Source: Phycisphaerae bacterium (GTDB taxonomy: Bacteria > Planctomycetota > Phycisphaerae > Sedimentisphaerales > Anaerobacaceae). Taken from it: a DNA stretch of 53,703 nucleotides. The DNA is taken from positions 1 through 53,703 of the forward strand of contig JAUWBI010000012.1 of NCBI GenBank assembly GCA_030601745.1. The letters are read 5' to 3'. The notes beneath the pieces were generated by a model. It ran no database searches and was not told where the DNA came from. It was given only the letters and a program-made list of their open reading frames with translations. How positions within the stretch are numbered: position 1 is the stretch's first letter; every line of letters starts with the position of its first letter. A program made the translations under genes and the position numbers. Below, one piece after another: positions 23,732 through 31,487 of the stretch.

Positions 23732-26482
23732 CTACATGTCACTCAGCCACGTTGGGCCGTGGGTTATATCAACTTTCAGCGGGACATCGAGCTTTATAGC
23801 TGTGGACATTTCCTTCTCTATCCACTTAGCGTGTTTGGCGGCGGCGGCGGGCAGCTCGAAAACAAGCTCATCGTGAATTTGAAGAATCAATTTTACGTCC
23901 CTATGCTCAGTTTCAATTTTCCGCTGGATGTTTATCATAGCAACTTTTATTAAATCGGCGGCTGAACCCTGAACGACGGTGTTGATTGCCAGGCGCCGGG
24001 CTTGTGCGCGCTTGTTGGCATTTCTGCTGGCGAGATTCGGGATTTTTCGTCGGCGATGCAGAATAGTTTCAGCATAGCCGGTGCGTTCTGCCGCAGTAAC
24101 ACAAGAGTCCAGAAATTTGCGGATTGAAGCGTAGCGAGCAAAATAGTCGTCAATAAACTTCTTGGCCTCGGCCTGGCTTATTCCAATCGAACGTGACAGG
24201 CCGAACGCACCCTGACCGTAAATGATACCGAAATTGACCGCCTTGCAGCTCGAGCGCATTTCGCCGGTTACGTCTTCGAGAGAGACACCATAAATCTGGG
24301 AGGCGACGAAGCGGTGAATGTCCTGGTCAGCGGCAAAGGCAGCCATCAGGGCCTGGTCTTTTGAAAAATGTGCCAGCAGACGCAGCTCGACCTGGGAATA
24401 GTCTGCGCTGAGGATGCAATCGGTTTTGTCTTTGGGAACAAAAGCTGCGCGAATTTTCCTGCCGAGCTCGGTACGGATGGGGATATTCTGCAAATTGGGG
24501 TCGCTGGAGCTAAGTCGGCCGGTGGCGGTGATGGTCTGGTTGAAGGAAGCGTGTACCCGGCCGGTGCGTGTGTTGATTAACGAGCCGAGCTTATCCAAGT
24601 AGGTGTTTTGTAATTTACTAAGCGTGCGGTATTGAAGAATCGGCTCAATAATAGGATGCTGGTCGGCGAGTTGTTCCAATACCGCTGCGTCTGTACTTCG
24701 GCCGGCCTTGCCGACGCGAATGGATTTGAGGTTGAGCCTATCGAAGAGAATCTCGGCAAGCTGCTTCGGAGAATCGATGTTAAAGACCGAACCGGCGTGT
24801 TCGTAAATCTGGTCGGTAACGGTCTTGAGTGTCTCAGTAATTTCGCCGGACATTTTTCGAAGCTTGGCGGTGTCGAGCGAAACGCCATTGTATTCCATAG
24901 CTGCAAGGACGGAGACCAGAGGCATTTCCACTTCTTCAAATAATTTTCTGAGCAGAGGTTGTTTTTCAAGACGGTCTTTGAGGTAAATGTAAAGCTGGAA
25001 GGTTATGTCGGCATCCTCAGCGGCGTACTCACAAGCAGCGGCTGTGTCAACCATATCAAAGGTAAGCTGGTTTTTGCCTTTGCCGATAAGTGCTGAGATT
25101 GGGATACATTCGTAATTGAGAAAATCGGCTGCCATTTTATTTAACGAATGGCTTCGGCCGGGGTCGAGACAATAAGAAGCAACCATCGTGTCAAAGTGAA
25201 CGCCTTTTATGAGCATTTGGGCATTTTGCAGTACAAGCAGGTCGTATTTTATGTTCTGGCCGATTTTTTTGACGCTTTCGTCTGCCAGTATCGGCGCGAG
25301 TTTTCGGCGTACTGATTCTATGTCAAGATGCTTTGCGCCAAGCGGGGCCTTTACAGGAAGATAAAAGCCCTGATGCGGCTGCCAGGAGAAACTGATACCG
25401 ACCAGGGCCGCTCGCATAGCATTCAGTGAAGTGGTTTCGGTATCGAGGGCGAATAATTTTTGCTTTTTGAGGTCGGTTAAAAATTTGTCAAGTTTTTTCT
25501 GTGTGTCTATAAGCTGGTAATCGTGGTCGATGCTCGATGCTTCCGCCTTCGCTGAAGCTACGGCGGACAAGCGATGCTCGATACTCGATACTCGATACTC
25601 GATACTCGATACTCGATGCTCGTTGCTCGATGTCAGGCCCAATTGTGTGAGCAGGCGATTAAAGCCAAGCTCGGTGAAAATCTGAGCGAGTTTGGTTTCG
25701 TTGAATTTCTTGACAGCCAAAGCATCATAATCGATTTCCAGCGGGACATTGCAATCGATGGTTACCAATTCTTTGCTCAAAGCGACATTGTCTTTGAATT
25801 TTCTCAGATTGTCGCCGCGTTTGCCTTTTATCTCATCGACGTGTTTATAGAGGTTCTCGATTGAGCCGTATTTTCGTATCCAATCGAGGGCGGTTTTTGG
25901 GCCTACGTCGGGTATGCCGGGGACGTTATCTGAAGTATCACCCTGCAGGGCGAGGCAGTCGGTAAATTGGGCGGGCGTAATTCCCATTTTTTCGGTCATT
26001 GCGGCGGGGTCCATAGAGGTATCGGTTTTGATGTCAAAGGCGCTGATGTGTTCGTCGAGCAGCTGGAGAATGTCTTTGTCCTTCGAGCAGATTAAACAAT
26101 CGTAGCCGTCGGCGCCGGCTTTTTTGGCGAGGGTGCCGATTATATCGTCGGCTTCGAAGCCATCGAGACGTAATACGGGGATATTCATCGCATCGAGAAT
26201 CTGCTCGATTCGGTCTATTTGTGTCGGCATATCGTCGGGCATCGGCGGGCGGTTGGCTTTGTATTCGGCGTAAATTTCGGTTCTGAAAGTCGGGGCTTTG
26301 CTGTCCATTGCCACAACGAGCATATCGGGGTTTTGACGCTGGATGAGGCCTAAAACAGCGGTTGTGAAGATGTATGCGGCCTTGGTCGGCTCGCCGGACG
26401 GGCCGGTTAGCGGGCGCATCGGGGCATAGTAAGCGGCGTAGATGTGCGCGTGACCATCAATTATGTAAAGCGTCTTCGGCAT
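23732..26482 (-). CDS. polA: DNA polymerase I
   Basis: A 916-residue repair and Okazaki-processing polymerase. Residues 1-285 are the 5' nuclease (YIIDGHAHIYAAYY, FEADDIIGTLAKK, DTSDNVPGIPDVGPKTA). About 320-500 is a 3'-5' proofreading domain with intact Exo I (FALDTETTSLNA), Exo II (QNIKYDLLVLQ) and Exo III (YAAEDADITF). About 520-916 is the polymerase (motif A DYSQVELRLLAHF, motif B KAVNFGIIYG, motif C QIHDELVFEL). Residues about 284-319 (SSIEYRVSSIEHRLSAVAS and neighbours) are not family sequence: they are encoded by CTCGATA repeats plus a 41-base repeat, placed exactly in the interdomain linker. A TTGACA-18-TATATT promoter sits so close that the mRNA would start at or next to the ATG. Confidence 0.97.
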   Translation of the reverse strand: MPKTLYIIDGHAHIYAAYYAPMRPLTGPSGEPTKAAYIFTTAVLGLIQRQNPDMLVVAMDSKAPTFRTEIYAEYKANRPPMPDDMPTQIDRIEQILDAMNIPVLRLDGFEADDIIGTLAKKAGADGYDCLICSKDKDILQLLDEHISAFDIKTDTSMDPAAMTEKMGITPAQFTDCLALQGDTSDNVPGIPDVGPKTALDWIRKYGSIENLYKHVDEIKGKRGDNLRKFKDNVALSKELVTIDCNVPLEIDYDALAVKKFNETKLAQIFTELGFNRLLTQLGLTSSNEHRVSSIEYRVSSIEHRLSAVASAKAEASSIDHDYQLIDTQKKLDKFLTDLKKQKLFALDTETTSLNAMRAALVGISFSWQPHQGFYLPVKAPLGAKHLDIESVRRKLAPILADESVKKIGQNIKYDLLVLQNAQMLIKGVHFDTMVASYCLDPGRSHSLNKMAADFLNYECIPISALIGKGKNQLTFDMVDTAAACEYAAEDADITFQLYIYLKDRLEKQPLLRKLFEEVEMPLVSVLAAMEYNGVSLDTAKLRKMSGEITETLKTVTDQIYEHAGSVFNIDSPKQLAEILFDRLNLKSIRVGKAGRSTDAAVLEQLADQHPIIEPILQYRTLSKLQNTYLDKLGSLINTRTGRVHASFNQTITATGRLSSSDPNLQNIPIRTELGRKIRAAFVPKDKTDCILSADYSQVELRLLAHFSKDQALMAAFAADQDIHRFVASQIYGVSLEDVTGEMRSSCKAVNFGIIYGQGAFGLSRSIGISQAEAKKFIDDYFARYASIRKFLDSCVTAAERTGYAETILHRRRKIPNLASRNANKRAQARRLAINTVVQGSAADLIKVAMINIQRKIETEHRDVKLILQIHDELVFELPAAAAKHAKWIEKEMSTAIKLDVPLKVDITHGPTWLSDM
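25527..25634. repeat. CTCGATA tandem plus 41-base repeat inside polA
   Basis: About six CTCGATA heptads (25576-25620) adjoin a 41-base segment (25538-25578, GCTTCCGCCTTCGCTGAAGC core). That segment recurs without change at 27744-27784, just upstream of the polA 5' fragment. The frame stays open. Confidence 0.85.
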
Positions 26483-26488
26483 ACCGTC

Positions 26489-26518
26489 AATATATCGGGT
26501 GCGGGCCTAAACTGTCAA
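26489..26518 (-). promoter_or_regulatory. polA promoter, near-leaderless
   Basis: On the minus strand TTGACA (26518-26513), an 18-base spacer and TATATT (26494-26489). Only six bases separate the -10 box from the polA ATG at 26482. Confidence 0.6.
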
Positions 26519-26567
26519 GGAATACTCTGTGGGTAGATGCTCGATACCGGATGCAATAGGAACAGAA

Positions 26568-27473
26568 CTAATTTGAACGGCAATATCTTAGTTGCGCCGC
26601 TCGAATTTCCTCCAGCTCATTCTCGAACTCGGTATAAGGAACAAAGTGAGTACCATAACCTCGAATGTGTCTATCACCTATTCGATAACGAACATTCTTC
26701 ACTGAAGGGGTGCTGAACCAACCTCCAGAGGTACTATCTACAATTCTCAAAATGTAGCCATCAGAGGTTTTCTTCATATCTACAACAAGCCATGAATGAA
26801 CCCTAATTCCAGGAACTTGAAGCTTTTGATAAACAATTTTGTTTTCAATCCTAACTTCTTTAAAGAGCTTATCCATTTTATCTTTGAGCTCTTCAGAGGA
26901 AACTTCGGTCTTACCTCTAAGGCCGCGTATCCATCCAAAGCGGACTACGCCTTCCACGAGCTGCCAACGTTCCAGTTTTTTGCGAAGAAGATACTGCCAG
27001 TCACTGGAAAATTCTCTCAAGTTCTTATAACCGGGAATTTCGACCACCCGGCTATTGTGAACCCAGGCATCGAAGATTTCCAGAACTTACTCTTCTGTTG
27101 GCTTGGGCAAATCAGGCTGGTAAACTGTCAGGTATGTTGCCGAGCGGGTCAGACGCGAATGCCACCAACACAGGCCACCATTTCGGATTCCTCCACTGCC
27201 GTCAAAGACTAATCGATTATTCTTGTACAAAATGACACGCTTGAAATGAACGGGATTGCGAACGAGAAAAAAAAATTCTTTCTTTGACCATGCGGAGCGA
27301 GCCATGCTTCTTATCACACCAAACTCGTACTCATTGCTGCTGATTGGATTGGGAAACGCAGGACGCTTATTTGCACCCGGAGCGTCCGCTTTTTTCGCGG
27401 GAATCTTGCACCCCATCGACAGTAAAAATATAAGCACCACAAACCAAATTTTTGGTTTTGCTTTGGTCCACAT
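26568..27473 (-). pseudogene. Lipoprotein gene split by an in-frame TAA
   Basis: The first part (27473-27087, 128 residues) starts at ATG with a lipoprotein signal peptide, KIWFVVLIFLLSMGC, whose cysteine is at residue 22, and a disordered linker. At 27089-27087 a TAA interrupts the frame after QPDLPKPTEE. The same frame then continues as VLEIFDAWVHNSRVVEIPGY and runs to 26568 (another about 172 residues, including WQLVEGVVRFGWIRG and SWLVVDMKKTSDGYIL). The natural flow of sequence across the stop suggests one 301-residue lipoprotein with a GAA/CAA/AAA-to-TAA change. Translation could resume at GTG 27047. No family was recognised. It occupies the gap between polA and the polA 5' fragment. Confidence 0.6.
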
Positions 27474-27521
27474 TTTTTTGGCTTTTAAACAGGTTATTTT
27501 AACAGATTCCTGTTTTAGCTG

Positions 27522-27542
27522 AGCCCCAATGAATTGGGGGGC
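27522..27542. repeat. AGCCCC..GGGGCT hairpin
   Basis: AGCCCCAAT/ATTGGGG arms followed by GCT. It belongs to the same hairpin family as 5607-5626, 5790-5809 and 23632-23649. Confidence 0.65.
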
Positions 27543-27589
27543 TGAATCCCTACCAAGAACGTGTGGGGACAGGTTTTTTGAGGTTGCCA

Positions 27590-27689
27590 CAGTCGGCTCG
27601 CCGGATGGGCCGGTTAGCGGGCGCATCGGGGCATAGTAAGCGGCGTAGATGTGCGCGTGGCCGTCAATTATGTAGAGTTTCTTTGCCAT
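27590..27689 (-). pseudogene. Fragment: 5' end of a second polA
   Basis: ATG at 27689 encodes MAKKLYIIDGHAHIYAAYYA and on to GPSGEPT, matching polA residues 1-34; the homology then ends abruptly. Apart from two changes in residues 2-4, the differences are silent (Asp, Gly, Leu, Pro third positions). The frame continues through repeat DNA and fuses in frame to the lipoprotein at 27473. Confidence 0.85.
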
Positions 27690-27696
27690 TGTCGCC

Positions 27697-27725
27697 ACTT
27701 TAAGTATTACGGGCTGGGATGTCAA
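27697..27725 (-). promoter_or_regulatory. Promoter of the polA 5' fragment
   Basis: On the minus strand TTGACA (27725-27720), 17 bases, TAAAGT (27702-27697), then seven bases to the ATG. Thirty bases separate TTGACA and ATG, exactly as at the intact polA, so the fragment kept its promoter layout. Confidence 0.6.
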
Positions 27726-27743
27726 GAGATACTCGTTGTTCGT

Positions 27744-27840
27744 TGCTTCCGCCTTCGCTGAAGCTACGGCGGACAAGCGATGCTGGATGGTCGATGTCAT
27801 TGCGAGTCCTCCCCAAGTGAGATAAGCGTTGCTATCTCAC
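27744..27840. repeat. 41-base repeat and GTGAGATA hairpin
   Basis: 27744-27784 is identical to 25538-25578 in polA. A half MITE end (GTCATTGCGAG, about 27797-27807) and a GTGAGATA/TATCTCAC hairpin (27817-27840) follow; the latter recurs at 53020-53044. Confidence 0.75.
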
Positions 27841-27870
27841 GGGGTAAAATCTCAAAACCTTGTTTTTTTC

Positions 27871-27899
27871 TTGAAAATCCCGCTGGACTAATGTAAATT
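27871..27899 (+). promoter_or_regulatory. Promoter for the GNAT gene
   Basis: TTGAAA, 17 bases, TAAATT. Transcription would start near 27906, leaving a leader of about 115 bases that contains structured element B. Confidence 0.45.
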
Positions 27900-27946
27900 C
27901 CGCATTAACGAGCGAGCAAGCGAGAACATCCTGGATTTGTGGTTTA

Positions 27947-28006
27947 GGATTAGTGTTTTTATACGGAAAGGATATAAACAGTAGGTAGTTAGTCGGCACT
28001 AAGACC
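27947..28006 (+). repeat. Structured leader element, copy B
   Basis: The core ATACGGAAAGGATATAA and AGTAGGTAGTTAG aligns with copies A and C. Outer arms TTAGTG (27950-27955) and CACTAA (27997-28002) pair perfectly but differ in sequence from the arms of the other copies. Confidence 0.5.
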
Positions 28007-28020
28007 TTGCGGGGCTTTCG

Positions 28021-28620
28021 ATGTTCAATCAATCAGAGGTGTCTGTGAAGATAGCTGGCCTGGACAAGGGGGGTCTGGTCGGAGACATCCTTGCTGACGC
28101 GTTTAATGGAGATCCAGTGGTAACTTGGATTTCCCGTGATCCGGATTATCCGAAATGGAGCTGGCCTTTAGCCGTACCCTTCTTTCTGCCGCACAACGAG
28201 GTCTATGTGACTGAAGATGGTCTAGGTGCTGCACTGTGGCTTCCACCTAGCGTTGAACTGAACATACGGCCAAGCCTTGCTGTACTTTGGAATGCGTGGC
28301 GTCGCTTCGGGTTTGGGTCGATTCTTCGCTTCTTCCAGCTTATGAGCACGTTGGAAAAGCACCACCCGAAAGATAGGCATTATTATTTGTTCGCTATTGG
28401 CGTCCGTTCTGGATCAAGAGGACATGGTGTCGGTTCGGCTTTGCTTCATCATGTTTTGCAGAAATGTGATCGGGAGAACGTTGGGGCTTATTTGGAAAAC
28501 GCGAAGTCACGCAACATGCCCCTGTACCAGCGGCACGGATTTGAGGTACAAAGTGAGGTTGCTTTGCCTCGAAATGGTCCATCACTCTGGCTCATGTATC
28601 GACACCCACTCCATGCCTGA
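28021..28620 (+). CDS. GNAT family N-acetyltransferase
   Basis: A 199-residue acetyl-CoA-dependent acetyltransferase. The start LVGDILADAFNGDPVVTWIS and the acetyl-CoA loop RSGSRGHGVGSALLHHVLQ (the R/Q-x-x-G-x-G/A signature) are clear. NAKSRNMPLYQRHGFEVQSE is the usual last motif. This subtype resembles the group that acetylates small molecules. It starts at ATG 28021; the upstream leader carries a promoter and element B. The substrate is unknown, and its isolation among repeats suggests an accessory gene. Confidence 0.85.
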   Translation: MFNQSEVSVKIAGLDKGGLVGDILADAFNGDPVVTWISRDPDYPKWSWPLAVPFFLPHNEVYVTEDGLGAALWLPPSVELNIRPSLAVLWNAWRRFGFGSILRFFQLMSTLEKHHPKDRHYYLFAIGVRSGSRGHGVGSALLHHVLQKCDRENVGAYLENAKSRNMPLYQRHGFEVQSEVALPRNGPSLWLMYRHPLHA

Positions 28621-28717
28621 GAGGACCGGACGAATCGAGCAGGTAGGATGTGGAAGGATCGGCTGCTCGTCTCGGCGCAGGCCTTAAAACACCGGCAGAT
28701 ATAGTGCTAACAGCAAA

Positions 28718-28816
28718 TTATTTGTTCTTCTTTTCTCGCTTTGCCTGTCTCTTTTCTTTAGCTGTTTTCTGGGGCGTTTTCTTTTTGTTTCGTCTAGCAT
28801 CTTGTGATTTTGACAT
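28718..28816 (-). CDS. Tiny lysine/arginine-rich protein
   Basis: A 32-residue protein, MSKSQDARRNKKKTPQKT and on to KREKKNK, with an AGGA Shine-Dalgarno ten bases before the ATG at 28816 and a TAA stop. Nearly half the residues are basic. I recall similar MSKS...KKKPxKTxKEKR microproteins from many bacterial genomes, without known function; a nucleic-acid-binding or ribosome-associated role is guesswork. It is convergent with the GNAT gene. Confidence 0.65.
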   Translation of the reverse strand: MSKSQDARRNKKKTPQKTAKEKRQAKREKKNK

Positions 28817-29246
28817 ACGATTTACTTCCTACAGACTTACATAACAACGATTAATTACACTAAGGATAATAGTTAACTGTATTTTCCTAACAATGCAATA
28901 ACCATTTTTCACAAGCGGACGCCTCCCTATCTCATTTTGGGGAAAATGGTGACAGTGCCGCGTCGGCCCCCTGCTTTCTTGCGAAAGCAAAAAGGGGGCC
29001 TCCTCTCAATGACAATTCGTCGCTCGTCGCTCGTTTCTTGTGTGGATTCCTGCTTTCGCAGGAATGACAATTTTTAATAGATCCCTCAACTGCGCTCGGA
29101 ATGACAGAGAAGGCATCAGAGAAAATGGGGACGAAAATGGGGACAGCCACCCTATTCTTATTAAGTGCCTTTTTGTGTCTTTGTGTGCTACTCTGCGAAG
29201 TACCTGCTACGTAGCACGAGTCTTCGTGGCCAAAGTCCGGTGGATT
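28817..29246. repeat. Repeat-filled spacer
   Basis: It contains the palindrome CCCCCTGCTTTCTTGCGAAAGC...GGGGG (28966-28999), 'cgtcgctcgtcgctcg' words (about 29018-29036), 'gctttcgcaggaatgacaat' type words (about 29052-29105), and reversed 'gtgtctttgtg' words (29163-29233). I see no gene in it. Confidence 0.6.
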
Positions 29247-29291
29247 TTTTAAACTCGGCCTTGACATTGGCCGAGTATTAGGGCTTAGTAT
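29247..29291 (+). promoter_or_regulatory. Promoter-bearing repeat, copy 1
   Basis: TTGACA at 29261-29266 lies inside a CTCGGCC/GGCCGAG inverted repeat, with TTAGTA/TAGTAT 18-19 bases downstream. About 30 bases (ATTTTTTAAA ... CTTGACATTGGCCGA) repeat at 31472-31502 upstream of the ileS leader. Confidence 0.5.
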
Positions 29292-29294
29292 GGG

Positions 29295-29352
29295 GGTGAC
29301 GTTATTTGGGTTCTCATACGGAAACCATATAATTAGTAGTTAGGACGTCACC
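29295..29352 (+). repeat. Structured leader element, copy C
   Basis: Perfect 8-base outer arms GGTGACGT (29295-29302) and ACGTCACC (29345-29352) enclose the core CATACGGAAACCATATAATT and AGTAGTTAGG. It begins about where transcription from the 29261 promoter would start and ends one base before an ATG. Confidence 0.55.
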
Positions 29353-29631
29353 ATGAAGTATCTTAAACAGATATAAGAATTAATGAAAAAATCTAAAAAC
29401 ATAGATGAATTAACAAATGCCATTAAGCAAAGCGAAATACCCGCCTTCTATATGCGCGAGGCGCATGATTCTACTAAAAAGAAATTAAACATTAGTATGA
29501 ATGAGAAATGGCACAGGTTCTTTATTGAGACTGATTCCACCCCAATAAATCAATGGGAAAACTTGCCTCATTACAGCCAAATCGTAATAAGTGATAAACT
29601 TGATGAAATTAAAATAGTAGAAAAATCATAA
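29353..29631 (+). CDS. Small hypothetical protein, with an early in-frame TAA
   Basis: From ATG 29383 the frame gives 82 residues (MKKSKNIDELTNAIKQSEI, FYMREAHDSTKKKLNISMN). An in-frame ATG with a better Shine-Dalgarno (AGGA, seven bases) is at 29353 and reads MKYLKQI, TAA (29374-29376), then ELMKKSKNIDEL. Either the first seven codons are a leader peptide, or a nonsense codon interrupts an originally 92-residue protein. No family was recognised. It follows the repeat promoter and element C. Confidence 0.45.
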
Positions 29632-29787
29632 CATGGCGTTTAGAAAATAGGGACAGCCGAGTATTAATGGTCGGGGCGAGGGGGAAATTTGTCGCTCGTC
29701 GCTCGTGACTCGTGAAGCGTTAAGGGTGAATGGGTTGATGCGTGGCGCTTAGAATGCAGGCTGCTCAGATACAAAAGGAGGCATACT

Positions 29788-31344
29788 ATGCGTAATTCAT
29801 ATCAATATGAGCGGTGTTCTTGTTGTCATCACAGGCCCACGAGACGCGAGTTCGTTAAGGGCTGTGGTGCGGCCCTGGCAACGGTCGGCTGGTTAGCTTC
29901 GGGTATAAGCCCGGCTGACGAGCCAAAGGACAAGCCTGTTCGTGTCGGCCTGGTCTTCTTGTCGAGGCCAGGTTCGAGCTGGCCACACCCGCAGTTTGAC
30001 ACTGAGGCAAGGGAGAAAGAAATCCTGAGGCTTCTGAAGGGCCGGTGCCCTGCCGTTGAGTTCGTGCCGGTTGCCGTCCGCCGTCCAGGTGACGTTCAAA
30101 AGGCTGTATCGATGAAGGAACAGGTCGACGGCTATCTTGTCTACGTCGTCACCCTGACCTGGCCCCTCACGCAGGCAATCACAGCTATCGGCAAACTTGG
30201 CAAGCCGATGGTCGTGGCCGATGAATACCTGGGCGGGTCGGGTGTGTTCATGGTCGGTTACAGCAGGCTTTGCCGCGAGGGCATTCCGGCCTGCGGCGTG
30301 GCCACCACACGGATGAGTGATTTGGTGGCTGTGGCCGGTTGCTTTGCGGACCTGAAGCCCGGCACCACGCCCCGGGCATTCGCCCAAAAGTGCCAAAAGG
30401 TCTATAGGAAAACCTTCGCCCCCGTCGGCGAGATGAAGTGCATTGAGGACCGTGTCAAGCTCACAGACATTGGTCAGGCCGTCAATGATTTCAAGAACTC
30501 GCGGTTTTTGATTGTCGGACGTGGCAAGCAAGGCCAGGAGCAAGATTTCCTGGGCGCCAAGGGTATCTATATTGGGTTTGACGAGTTCAATGCCCTCTAT
30601 GACAAAGTCGATCGGAACCAGGCTTCCAAGTGGGCCGACCGTTGGACGAAAGAGTCCGACAAAGTCGTCGAGCCCACGCCCGAGTGGATTCGCAAGGCCG
30701 GCGCAGTCTACATAGCCACCCTTGAGCTGCTCAAGCGCTACAACACCGACACGGTGACCATGAATTGCCTTGGGGGATTTGGTGCAGGGCAATTGCCAGC
30801 GTATCCATGCCTCGGATTCATGCAACTGCTTAATGATGGTGGACACGGCGTCTGTGAGGCCATGCCCAACGACACCTTGAGTATGCTCATGGCCCGGATT
30901 CTTACGGGCCGACCAAGCTACGTTTCCGACCCGGTGCTTGATACGTCGAAGAACCAGATTGTTTACGCCCACTGCGTAGCAACGACCAAGGCTTTTGGCC
31001 CTAAAGGGCCGTCGAACATATATCGCATCCGAACGCTCCACGACCGTGATGTAAGGGGAACCTGTGCTCAGTCGTTCCTGCCTGAGGGCTATATGACTAC
31101 ATCATTCCGTACCAACTTTGCCCGCAAAACTATGATCATCCACCAGGCCAAGTCGGTGGGCAACCTCGACGCCCCTCGCGGCTGCCGAACCCAACTGATA
31201 GGCGAAGTTCGTGGAGATATTGGAAAACTGTTCGACCAGTGGGACCTGTTCGGCTGGCATCGCGTGACGGTCTACGGCGACGTAAAACAACCGCTAATTG
31301 AATTCGGCAAGGCGCTGGGACTCAGGGTGATAGAAGAGGCGTGA
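29788..31344 (+). CDS. Tat-exported L-fucose/arabinose isomerase-like protein
   Basis: 518 residues starting at ATG after AAGGAGG. A twin-arginine signal (PTRREFVKGCGAALATVGWL) directs a folded protein to the periplasm. The rest resembles the FucI/AraA-type fold: N-terminal alpha/beta part (VRVGLVFLSRPGSSW, VDGYLVYVVTLTWPLTQAI) and a C-terminal part with NCLGGFGAGQLPAYPCLG, EAMPNDTLSMLMARILTGRP and VYAHCVATTKAFGP. In that family a glutamate in the CEA-type motif binds the metal; here it is VCEAMPND. Cytoplasmic isomerases are not normally Tat-exported, so this may be a periplasmic enzyme of unknown reaction, perhaps linked to the polysaccharide genes. Confidence 0.72.
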   Translation: MRNSYQYERCSCCHHRPTRREFVKGCGAALATVGWLASGISPADEPKDKPVRVGLVFLSRPGSSWPHPQFDTEAREKEILRLLKGRCPAVEFVPVAVRRPGDVQKAVSMKEQVDGYLVYVVTLTWPLTQAITAIGKLGKPMVVADEYLGGSGVFMVGYSRLCREGIPACGVATTRMSDLVAVAGCFADLKPGTTPRAFAQKCQKVYRKTFAPVGEMKCIEDRVKLTDIGQAVNDFKNSRFLIVGRGKQGQEQDFLGAKGIYIGFDEFNALYDKVDRNQASKWADRWTKESDKVVEPTPEWIRKAGAVYIATLELLKRYNTDTVTMNCLGGFGAGQLPAYPCLGFMQLLNDGGHGVCEAMPNDTLSMLMARILTGRPSYVSDPVLDTSKNQIVYAHCVATTKAFGPKGPSNIYRIRTLHDRDVRGTCAQSFLPEGYMTTSFRTNFARKTMIIHQAKSVGNLDAPRGCRTQLIGEVRGDIGKLFDQWDLFGWHRVTVYGDVKQPLIEFGKALGLRVIEEA

Positions 31345-31487
31345 CACTCTGTCCCTACCGAAAACTCCGTCCTTATCCCTCGACCCATCGGCTGCGCTTA
31401 GGGCAGGCTTTTTTCGCTCGGGATGACCTACTTGATAAGTAGGCAAGGAACAAAAAAGGCATAGGGCGTCATTTTTTAAAGCTGCCC
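31345..31487. repeat. Short spacer with word repeats
   Basis: Words such as 'tcgacccatcggctgcgctt', 'ctacttgataagtaggc' and 'gggatgacc', which recur near 31771-31790 and 52890-52942. There is no gene. Confidence 0.5.

Noticed and set aside
25527..25634. Tandem CTCGATA units as a CRISPR array
   Set aside because: The unit is 7 bases with no spacers, it lies in frame inside polA, and no cas gene is present.
10677..27089. TAA reassigned to an amino acid
   Set aside because: panC, lgt and the DUF262-HNH gene end at TAA as normal, so a wholesale code change is not supported. Single nonsense changes, errors or partial suppression explain the cases.
29893..31041. Long minus-strand ORF opposite the Tat protein
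   Set aside because: It is a shadow frame of a GC-rich gene; the plus strand has a signal peptide, a ribosome site and family motifs.
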